The notes beneath the pieces are model-generated. The model saw nothing but the letters and a program-made list of their open reading frames with translations. It was not told the origin of the DNA and made no database searches. From NCBI RefSeq assembly GCF_040954645.1, contig NC_092807.1, forward strand, positions 806,001-870,000: DNA of 64,000 bases, given 5' to 3'. Source of the stretch: Diabrotica undecimpunctata. Lineage: Eukaryota; Arthropoda; Insecta; Coleoptera; Chrysomelidae. Below are positions 48,940 to 59,600 of this stretch, in pieces; position 1 is the stretch's first letter; every line of letters begins with the position of its first letter. A program made the position numbers and the translations under genes.

Positions 48940-49713
48940 CATAAGAAATGGAAATGTGTTTTTTCATATGTTTATTTACTACAGATATTAGATATGCTCG
49001 ACACTTTAATTACTTATACATTTTGAGTGCGTTGCATTTATGGGAAACGAAATTAATATAACGACCAGCCCCATAATAAAATTTTATGGCCTGGTTTTTA
49101 AAAACAAAGAACGCGTGTTCTGTGTTGAGTTTTAGTATTCAGTAATCATTGAGACACAATTTGGATCGGTCAGCGATACATACAATCCCTGTAATCATTG
49201 AGACACCATTTGCATCGGTCCGCGATACATACAATACCTTCGAGAATTAATTACGCTTTATGATTATTAACAACTTTTTTCAACGTTTTATTCAATTTTA
49301 TTTTTGTTTTCGTGGTAAATAAGTTTATCAGACGCATCCACACAACCACGGAACAAATCTTTTGAATAAGGATGAAACCACATGTGTAGCGGTTTAAACC
49401 ATAAAGGGATTAGGAAAGAATTTTAAGAATGATATATCAATAAAATAAACTAAAAAATTTGAACCGTTATTCAGAATATAAGCTTAAAATAAACATACTG
49501 AGAAGGTAATATATAATTTATATGGACATTCTTTCGAAAAAAATAGGATTTTGGAATAAATTTTTGGTCGAACTGGGCAGTAATTGCTTAATTATATACG
49601 AAAGAAAATTTAGAAAGATAATAAATTCATCTAAAAATCAAAATTAATAAACTTGAATATTTAAAAATTTGGTGGATGTGCCCGGTACATTTTTAAAAAA
49701 TTGGTGAAAATAC
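48940..49713. repeat. Repeat-derived sequence with a 50-bp tandem duplication
   Basis: At 49143-49190 and 49191-49240 a 50-base unit ('gtaatcattgagacac', then 'atcggtc(a/c)gcgatacatac') stands twice in tandem. At 49560-49713 the words 'actgggcagta', 'aaaaatttggtg' and 'tgtgcccgg' repeat the layout of 47190-47350 (and partly 46795-46870), so a diffuse repeat family flanks the mariner on both sides. Confidence 0.6.
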
Positions 49714-50648
49714 CATGGTACAATGAATACACAAGGTATGATATTGCGCATGACATTTGACAGCTGGCCCAGGAGTGTGACGTAGTTAAGATCGCCTGAA
49801 CCACCTCGAACCCATTATTACAGCTTAACGTACACATTAAATTTGAAATTATGGTTAAAAAGTGATCTAATTTTTTTTTAAATGTTTTGTTTTGGTTATA
49901 ATTGAATAAAAAATATATTTTCAGTAGCGTAAAACCTTTACTTCTCCTAGAGATTCAGGCGAAATATTTATTTTTGTTTTAATACATATACTAATAATCT
50001 AAGTACTCTTTTTGTATGCAAATCCCTTGAAATTTAAAAATTTTCTGCAGAGGAAATACTGTGAATAGGTAAATAGTAGTAGATTTGCTTATTCCGATTC
50101 ACTGTCACTCGCTTCCAAGCAGTTTTACTGAAATAAAAACAAAATAGAGTACAATAGAGAAAAATCTGTTTTAGAATTCAATATGGTATTTTAGATGAGT
50201 TATAATGAAATTTAGTAAAATAAAAAATATACGCATTACTATAACTTACCGATTATTATATGCAAAATTTACTTATCAAACAATATAATAATATGAAAAT
50301 AAGACACAAATTAGTTCAAACGCAAAACACAATAAATATCGACTTCAGACGACTTTACACCGGCAAGACAGAAAGCTTGTATAAAAACAAAAGTTCAACA
50401 ATAATATCGGTTATCAATGGTGACTATTGCAAATTGCAAGTTATGAGATAATAAATATATTTTAAAGTATCTCAATACTGACTGAGTCGTCTATTTTATA
50501 ATAGAAAAATAATTTAGATATATGCTTATATATGTGTCTTTATACAAATGGTGTTTAGTTACTATTTATTTATACTGTATAGTATTTTTTTGTAAAACTG
50601 AAAGTTTTTATTTGCCATTGTATATCTGGTTTTGTACCTTTTTCAAAG

Positions 50649-51027
50649 TACGCTGTGCAATTGCTTGTTGCAATAGTGACAATGAAGATAAAATCTTTAG
50701 GTTTCATACATTTCCTAAAGATAGCGTGACCAGAAAACTGTGGATTATATCTTGTTTTAGATAGGATAATTTTAATTGTAATACTGCAAGAATTTGTTAT
50801 ACACATTTTAAAACTGAAGATTACCAAAGAAATCTACAACAGGAACTTTTAAATTACGTTTCTAAAAAGGGTCTAAAACTCAAACCTGAGGCAATATCTA
50901 GTCTTTATTTGCCTAAATCAACATCGGCTACCCTTTTAACCAACCAAAAGAAACGCGTACAAGGAGGCGAACACAGAGAGTCCAAAATGTATGTTGAGCA
51001 GCTTCTTACTACTTCTAGGTCAACGAC
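50649..51027 (+). pseudogene. P-element THAP DNA-binding domain, one nonsense codon
   Basis: The plus frame gives CAIACCNSDNEDKIFRFHTF, PKDSVTRKLWIISCFR, then TAG (50762-50764), and in the same frame NFNCNTARICYTHFKTEDYQ and GLKLKPEAISSLYLPKST. This is a THAP zinc finger: C-x4-C near the start, the F.FP segment, the conserved Trp, and C-x2-H (ICYTHF) with a following Phe. The exon is bounded by a possible acceptor (CAAAG, 50648) and a good donor GTAAGT at 51028. Only the TAG, in place of a residue usually Lys or Arg, breaks it. THAP domains recognise the element's own ends. Confidence 0.82.
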
Positions 51028-51083
51028 GTAAGTCTAAATCTTTATTTTTATTAATTATTAGTCATGAAACCTTACATGGTTTT

Positions 51084-51190
51084 TTCATATCGATTTGTTA
51101 AGTAAGAAACTAGCCTCAGCCTGCTATGCAATTTGCAATAAGAACTGTTTCGGAGGAAATCAATTTAGCATCTTCCAAAATAACATATTT
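51084..51190 (+). repeat. LINE fragment matching the copy at 59083-59190
   Basis: About 100 bases beginning 'gatttgttaagtaagaaact' are nearly identical to 59084-59190 in the CR1/Jockey-like LINE, with a small insertion ('atttgcaataagaac') and some changes. It is a relic inside the P-type element. Confidence 0.85.
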
Positions 51191-51796
51191 TTCTTTGTTA
51201 AATCATGTTATCATTATTAAAATATACAATGTTATCATTATTATAAACAATACCAAGATAATTTTATGTGTGAATATTACAAAAATGTCATTTTAAATGT
51301 TGTGCAATATTGTGTGCCCTCACTACACTCATATTCGATGGCCAGCTAGCTCATTCGATATAAATAAAGTTGACTTTGTCATTATTTATTTTGTTTTTGT
51401 GTTTAGTGCAGTAGGTATATACACGTACAAATTTTGTGTACCTCCATTACCACTTTTCTGTATCTTTTTAAACATCTGAAATATCGAACTCTGGAGTATA
51501 AGTTAATTAACCTGTACCTACGTGTAATAAAAGATAATTAAAACTTGTCTTATAAAGGATATATATGTTTTATAAAGGATAAATATTATAATAACATAAT
51601 TGTATCATCTCTTTATAATTACTATAATTAAATTAGCCAAATTATATAAAAAACTTAAAATTAAAAGTCTTTCCTATACAACTACATTCAAATGTTGCGG
51701 GAATAAGCGATCTTGACTACGTCATGCGCGAAAGCGAACCGATTTTGGAACATTATGTATCATACCTTGTGTATTCATTGTACCATGTGAAAATAC

Positions 51797-52920
51797 AGCT
51801 ACAAAAAATATCTAAATAGAATAGAATCTTTCTACATGGAAAAAACCTGTACATTCCATCTAATTTACTTACCGTTGCACGTCATTATCATTGACAGAGA
51901 TCGAAGTTTCCAAATCACAGTTGCCAAAGTATAAAAACATCCTGAATCCATTTTAAATCAAATAGGTCACATAATTATTGCAAAAGTGGATTATACAACA
52001 AAACAAATTAATATTTAATGTAAATAAATAGAAACAAAACAAGAGTTACAAAATAATCTTGTTAAAAACAATTTGAGCCGCTTGTATGCGTCGTATAAAG
52101 ATGTAAAATGGAATACTTAAACAAAAACAACACTTTTTTCATTACGTATTTACTTTGAAACGTTTTGTTACAACTAAATTTTTAAATGCCTTTTTCTTTA
52201 GATTTATTTAACTTTCGGTTTTCTGGTCGATAGTAATTAGATAGAGATCGATTATTTAACTTTCGGTTTTCTGATCGATAGTAATTAGATAGAGATCGAT
52301 TATTCGATTTCGTTTCCATCCTTTACAACGAGTATTTAAATTCTTACGTGACATTTTTGAAATAAAACACACTAATTTTGTTATAAAAAGAACAGATTTT
52401 ATTAAATAGGTAAAAATATAAAACAAGAGGTATTATTCACTTTAAAATTCAAAATAATAAAGTACAAAAAGTGTCAACACCGCAACTGTCAAATAAGTGT
52501 TACCCATTTATGCCCAAATATCACCTTCGTTCGATTACAGTTACAGTGCGTTCCGAACAAATATTCTCATAAAAAACGCTTTATAGTGCATTTATACAAA
52601 TTAAATGAAACATATTATTGTGTATTTCTTTAAGTTAACATTAATAGAAATCTTTAAATATTTCTACGCGTATATAATAAAATATGTAGTGGCTGTAATG
52701 CCAGTGTACTCGGCAAAGTGATTCTAAAAAAGAACACACCTACCGCCTAAATATTTTGTGTTGGTATCATGTGCCCTCACGGGATATGATGCAGATGACG
52801 TGCAACGGTAAGTAAATTAGATGAAGTATATGTATCCTATAAAATAAATAAAGAAAAACAAAAGTAAAACTATTTGTATATTTAAAACACTTTTGAACAT
52901 TTAAAATATAAATAAAAAAT
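51797..52920. other. Intergenic or 3'-flanking sequence with a 51-bp tandem duplication
   Basis: At about 52200-52250 and 52251-52302 a 51-base unit ('atttaactttcggttttctg', then 'tcgatagtaattagatagag') is present twice. Otherwise AT-rich, with no coding signal. The CRAL-TRIO 3' UTR probably extends into the right part, since the gene is on the minus strand. Confidence 0.55.
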
Positions 52921-52929
52921 ATAAAATAA

Positions 52930-53172
52930 TCAGTCAGCCTTGTACTGTTCGTCGTCAAGGAACCACGATTTGTAGCTAATATATTTGTGGTTCCAATAGT
53001 CAATAAGCTCTTGCATCGTCTCCCCCTCACCGCCGTATTCCGGAGGAAGAATTTTGGGGTCTACTACAGTGTACAAATCTTCCAGTTGGCCTGGCAAGTG
53101 GGTCCTGACCCTTTCTCTTAGTTTACTGTTCATGAAACTTTTGAATATGGATATAACTACGTGTACGGGGGT
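52930..53172 (-). CDS. CRAL-TRIO gene, exon 3
   Basis: Acceptor TCTTAG at 53173-53178 on the minus strand; phase 0. It encodes the last 80 residues and the stop, including the 'LP.EYGG' motif (ILPPEYGGEG) that closes the ligand pocket. It ends YKSWFLDDEQYKAD. Confidence 0.92.
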   Translation of the reverse strand, partial: TPVHVVISIFKSFMNSKLRERVRTHLPGQLEDLYTVVDPKILPPEYGGEGETMQELIDYWNHKYISYKSWFLDDEQYKAD

Positions 53173-53617
53173 CTAAGACAGAAATATTACTAAATTTTAG
53201 AATGGTCATTATGACATTGAACGTTTTAAATTAAACAAAATTGTTCAAAATACTAGTGTAAAATAAACACTGTAAACAAACTTGCAAAAACCGTTAATTT
53301 TACAATATAAATCCAATTTTTACCGGTGCATTGATGAACTCAAGATGCTTCGGCCTGATATGGTAATTCTGCCAACAATTCACAGCTTTCCTAACTATAC
53401 CGGGCGTCAATTGTCTAATATGGGAAAAACTCTCTCCGGCCATGTCAAAAATAGCAGTTACTCCGTAAAGGTGGGCAGAAATAACGTTCTCCATAGCAGC
53501 TACGTCCATCATCATGGTGCCGGCTTTAAAGACGTCGTCCTGGGTGTGTATGCTTGGGTTATGGGCGGCTGTTCGGACAATTACTACTATTCTAGAAATA
53601 AAACTACGTTAAATATG

Positions 53618-53694
<77 letters not shown>

Positions 53695-56600
53695 AACAAC
53701 ATAGTTTATTAGGGTTGCAGTCAGAAAATTGGCCGGGATGTTAATGAAACACTCTTTTGACTTTTTGTCTAGCTTTCGGAATGGTTTTATTCCTTTTTCA
53801 AGACACTGTAATAAGAAAAATATGTAAATATTTATAAAATATCACAATTCTTCAGTGCAACTTACTAGTCGTTGAGATTATTTATAAAAGCATTGCCACT
53901 CAACATTAATAACACATATAAAATATAAAATAATGGACAAAATACATTCTAAATTTTTTAAAATTTAGGTAAAGATAGTAAAACTTAGTTTATGGCATCT
54001 TTTACTCATCATCATCATCAATGGCGCTACAACTCTTCGTGAGTCTTTGCCGCGTTTACTATTGCCATGTTTGTCGGTCCTGTGCCAGTAATTCCCATTG
54101 TCGCACTCCTATTTTCTCTAGATCTTCTTTGACTGCATCTTTCCACCTTTTTCTAGGCCGCCCTATAGACCTACTTCCCTCTGGCCTTTCCCAGAACACA
54201 TTGTTTATAAGACGATTGTCGTTACTAGACTTCGGCAAATATGCAAATAAAAATGTAGAAAATATGCGCATAAATATGCACGTGTTTACCCGAAAATATG
54301 CAAATATTTTACAAAAGATGCATACAAATAAATAAAAAAATCGTAAAATAGTAACAATTTTATTTAAAAAAAAAGTGTACATAACTAAATATTTCCTACT
54401 ATTCATTAAGATTTACATTTATTTTAAGTAACTACATCATTTTTAAGTATGAATAAACTTATTTAGAATTATGGTAACAATAAATGACCAAGTGGTGTTC
54501 AAAATTTTCTAACAAAAACTTGTGGCTTCTGTCTGAGTACATATATTTATATATGGAAAAACTTCGTTCAACATCAACTGATGTAACGGGAGCATTTTTC
54601 AAACTAACCAAAACATTTGGTTCTAAATTAATTGTTTCCGAAATATTTCCAGCTAGAACACTGACTACTTCAGAAAGAATATGGTAACCTTTATTTTTTT
54701 CCATAGTAGCTTCAAATTTTTTTAAAATATCTTTTCCAATATTACCTCTAACGTTCCGACAACATGGCGCAAATTCTTTTATTAATGCTGTACTTTCGAA
54801 CAATGACAGTTTTGGTGATTCTAACTGAGTAATTGTTTTTTGAACAAAACTAAAATTTGATTTTATAAATGAAAGTTCTTGTTGAAGCAAGTTACTCTAA
54901 AAAGTTTGTTTAGAATCCAAAAGAGATTGGGAACTTTCATCTGTTAACTTATCAATTATGTTCTTTATTTTAACAAAATGATCTGCATAAAAATTAGCTG
55001 CTTCTAACCATGTTCCCCATCGCGTTAAAATAGGTTGTGGTGGAAGAGGAATGTTAGGTAGCATTTCTTTATAAAGTTGAATTCTTATAGGAGATTTAAG
55101 GAATACTTTTTTGACACTGGATATCATGGTATTTACAAGAGGAAACTTTTTTCGTATTTCCTCTGCAACTCTGTTTAATCCATGCGCTACACAAGTAACA
55201 TGTATTAAATCTGGGAAAAATATTTTTAAATTTTGTCCTGCTTTCACCCTATAAGGAGCAGCATCCGATAAAATAAGCAGTAATTTATTAGAAGGAATAG
55301 TTGTCGGAAGAAAAAAAGTTGCTAATGTTTCTTGTATAAAACGCGAAATTGTTAAAGCATTTGTTTTCTCAAGTTGCTGGCATGAAATAAGATGAGATTT
55401 TGGTAAGGTATCTTCTTTAAGAACACCAATCAATAAATGAGCAATATACTTTCCTGAGGAATCAGTGGTTTCGTCTACAGATATGTAAAAATTATTATCT
55501 GCAATTTCTTCCTTAATATTAATTAACACCGACGAGTATAGCCCGTTCACATGATTTCTTCTTAGAGACCGATCACTTGGAACATTAAGTTTGCAATATT
55601 TTTTTAGAAACGAACTAAAATTTACATTTGCTAATTTTAAAAGCGGTATGTTTGCAGACACTAATGCGCGACACAAGTCTTCATTAAAAGTTTCTTGCTC
55701 ATCTAATTTTTTTGAAGTAGATGTTTGATGTTTTCCTCCTATTTTTCCTTTTTTTGCAATGTGTGAAGCAGTTCTCACATGTTGGTCTATCTGAAATTTC
55801 TTCTCACATGCTATCTATAAATAAAAATAAAAACCTTTATTTTAACCCAACCTTTAAAATATAAAAATATACAAGGTGTTTTTGGTTAATCAAATAACTG
55901 GTTTGGAAAAAAAACACTCGCTAAGTGTTTTAAATGCAGTATTAATCCACAAATTAGTTTTTGTTACTAACCATTAGTACATCATATAACTTATTTTAAA
56001 ATTCAACAAAAGTTTTTTTTTGTTAATTCAATTACAATAAAAATAATTGTGTTTTAGAATAGCTGACTTCATAAAAAAAAGTAAAGGTGAAAAATTTTTC
56101 TAAATACACACCATTGTATTGTGCCATGGACAATTTTTTCTCACTAAAGGAAGCTATTTTTCATTTAAAAACAACCTACGAGTACTAAATTTCAAGTAAA
56201 TACGTTTATTGGTTTTAAAGTTATTGTTGTTATGAACTAAAAGAATTTAATTTTTTTTTAATTTTAACACCCTGTATCTCGAAAAGTAAATAAGTTTGAC
56301 CCCTCATTAACTATATCGTTTTGTTCAATTTTTCGAGAAGTATCTACAGTCAAACGTTGTAAGTGTCATTTGGAAACACCCTGTATGTATGAAATATTAG
56401 ATATTTAATAGAAAATATTAGATACTTACAATTTTGCCACAGACTGAACAGTAGATTTTTCCCATATCCATAGACAGCTCTTTATAAGGTTTAATCCAAG
56501 TTGAAGCACTGGTTGTTTTAGGCATTATAAAATCACAATCTTCCTTTTTGTTACGCACAACGAGTGTTTCCGCTTTGAATATCAAAACAAAAATGATTTA

Positions 56601-59600
56601 CAAATCTGAGCATCAAATTAGAAATGTTTAGGTACCTAATTCAATAAACTGGGAGATTTTGGAAAATCCCTAAATTAGGAACAAAACTATTAGCCGTTTA
56701 CCTGCTGTTAAGATACAATAAATTGTAGATAGATTTGGGGATTAGATCATAAAATGCAAATGAGCGAACCCTTAGCGATTATCCAATAACTGAATGCCTC
56801 AGTGACCGAGACTTTCTAAGAATGTTGAGGGCTACTTAAATTGATCTTCTTTGAAATTGTAAATGCTTTGTACCTGTAGAGATTACGTACTTAGATCATT
56901 TCTTGATTAAAATGACTACAAAATTTTATACAAGAATTGAAATAAATTGGTATGTTTAAAAATTTTCAAATACAGTATAAAAATCTGAACTTTTATGCAC
57001 TTTATGCAAACTTTTATACAAATATGCCAAAATATGAAATATTTGCATAAAATATGCACAATATGCAAAATATGCAATATGCATATTTGCCGAAGTCTAG
57101 TCGTTACTGCGTATCACGTGGTCTTTTACTGGTGTGTTTTAACTCTGACACAGAGAACAGAAAGTAAAAACCTTTTTTTTTACTTTTTTTATTGGTATAT
57201 ACCAATAAATACAAAGTTTAACACTCTTAACAAACAATCTTCGAAAACCCAACGTTTAGGTAGGATTTTTTCCGCTCAGAACTTTCGTAAATTCCAAAAT
57301 TTATCCTTGACTTCTGGGTGGTACTTTCTTTCTGTGGACGTGGACTATAATTGCAGTAATTTTTTAGCTGTATTTTCAATAAGGCATTTCCTTTAATTAA
57401 GATTAAGTCAAAACATCACAAACTCTGGACTACCAAAGGTATCCGCATATCAGCCAAGAATATGCGTTCACTACTGTACATCAAGAAATTTACTACCAAT
57501 GTCTTTGTCACTGAATATATCTCCAAGTACAGAGGAACCTATCTAAAACTTATCAAAACAGCTAAAAAAATGTACTATAGTTCATTCGTTTAGCAAATTC
57601 CCATCTGTCAACATAAGCACGTGTTGATATTCGCCGTCTCATTCGTCAAGAGGCTATTAAATATAATTTATTGCCTTAAGCCAGACAGATTCTCATGTTA
57701 CAGATCCACACTTGCCAGCATGTTTAAATTCAAATTGTATCGTGTTGCTTTTTAAGTTAATATATTGTGTTATATTTATGTTATAGTTATTGTTAAGTTA
57801 TTTACTGGTCGCGTTATTTTTTAGAGTTTAGTTTAATTGTGATTTAATAATTAAATTTCAAGAAATTCTTACACTAATAGTTTCAAAAGTAAATATTTTT
57901 AAAAATCATATGATACACATCAGTACGACTCTGTTTGGCTTTCATGTGCTTCTATTGACAATAAAATTGGGAATTTGGAAAATGAATACGGTTTATGAGA
58001 GTCCTCTGGGAAGCTCTAAAAATGTTGCAAGAGCAACTTGGTCCATAATAAACGATCTTCGAAATAAAACTAACACAGTTCAAACATTTGCTCTTCCAAA
58101 CCCTCAAAATCTAAATTTTTAGTTCGTTAATGTGAGTAAAAATATAACATCAACTATTTTGCCACAACAAGATCCTATTTCCTATCTCCCCGATTCTAAA
58201 AAAGGTCTCGAATTCATTCTTTATAGGACCAGTTGATAAATCTGAACTGATCCAAACAATCAGTAGTATCAAAAGCAAATCTTCCTATTGTACTAATGGA
58301 CTATAAAAATGTTCTTAAATCTCCCAAATAATGTGTTGGATGTCCTGTCTGCAACTATAGACCTTACTACCGGCCCTATCCAAAATTATTGAAAGACTTA
58401 TAAAAGCTCGACTTACGTCCTTTCTCGTTGAAAACAACATTTTTTCACAAAGTCAGTTCGGTTTTTTATCTAATTAATGTACCAGCGATGCCATGTTTTC
58501 TGTACTACATTATGAGATCTATCAAGCACTAAACAATAATGTTTATACTGCCACTGTTTTTTGTGACTATGCTACAGCTTTTTATTGTGCAAATCATGAC
58601 ATTTTGATAAAAAAACTAAATTTCTACGGAATTTGAGGCATTTCTTTGAATTGGTTCCAATCTTACTAACGAGTAGTAAACAACTAGTTGGAGCAAATAA
58701 TACTGACTCTAGTCACACAAGCATTGTATGTGGAGTATCGCAAGGTTCAGTATTGGGTCCTCTACTTTTTCTTATCTTTATAAATGACATTACTAACTTA
58801 AAAATCGATGGAAAAATTTTTCTTTTTGATGATGATACCAGTATCACCTGGAGGAACTCTAATATTTCAACTCTTCGTGCAACTATAACTTCTGATCTAC
58901 TTAAAATAAAAACTTGGTCCGACTCTAATTTACTCTCTTTTAACGTGGATAAGGCAGTAGCATTATCCCATAAAGGACGACTTTAACCCTTTCTTCTTAA
59001 TAACAGCCAGATCAATATCGTTGATTCTGTAAAATTTCTTGGTATTTTTATAGACAGCAACCTTAAATGGTCCCTTCATATGGATTTGTTAAGTAAGAAA
59101 CTAGCCTCAGTCTGCTATGCAATAAGATCTGTTTCGAAGGAAATCAATTTAGCATCTTCCAAAATAACATATTTTTCTTTGTTCAAGTCTCATCTTCGAT
59201 ATGTCCTTCCTTTTTGGGGTTCTAGTACAGCTGACCAATCTAATGTTATTTTTAAATTACAAAAAAGAGCAATACGGTATCTTTTTGACCTCAGTAGAGT
59301 AACACATTGCAGAAGCTACTTCAAAAATCAAGGGATTTTAACTCTTCCCTCTTTATATATTCTAGAAACTGTTTGCTTAATTCGTAAACACCAACATGTT
59401 TTTCCAGCAAGACCTAATCATGACCACTCCACCAGAAATTCAACCTTTGATCTGTATTTACTGATCCCCTCCACTGAGTTAGTAATGGAATCTATATGAC
59501 ATTAGGCAAAAAAATTATACAACCATTTCCCTTTGCAATTTAAATCTACAACTTCTTTTCTTAAGTTCCGTAAATTGACAAAAGCCTATCTGAAAGACGA

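Larger units (their letters stand above)
49714..51787 (+). mobile_element. P-type transposon, internally decayed
   Basis: The first 30 bases (CATGGTACAATGAATACACA, then AGGTATGATA) recur as a perfect or near-perfect inverted copy at 51758-51787. Both outer flanks carry TGAAAATAC (49705-49713 and 51788-51796), an 8-9 bp target duplication. Inverted repeats of about 31 bp starting CATG, an 8-bp duplication and an N-terminal THAP domain (50649-51027) are the features of the P-element superfamily. At 2.07 kb it lacks most of the transposase. A LINE fragment (51084-51190) is nested within. Confidence 0.82.
54226..57099 (-). mobile_element. hAT transposon with BED-type transposase, 2,874 bp
   Basis: Inverted ends TAGACTTCGGCAAATATGCA at 54226 and mirrored at 57099 are flanked by a perfect 8-bp duplication GTCGTTAC (54218-54225 and 57100-57107). 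That is the hAT target-site length. Both subterminal regions are rich in 'aatatgca' words, probable transposase-binding sites. It carries a two-exon transposase on the minus strand and a 512-bp MITE in the intron between them. It sits in the first intron of the CRAL-TRIO gene, in the same orientation as the gene. Confidence 0.95.
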
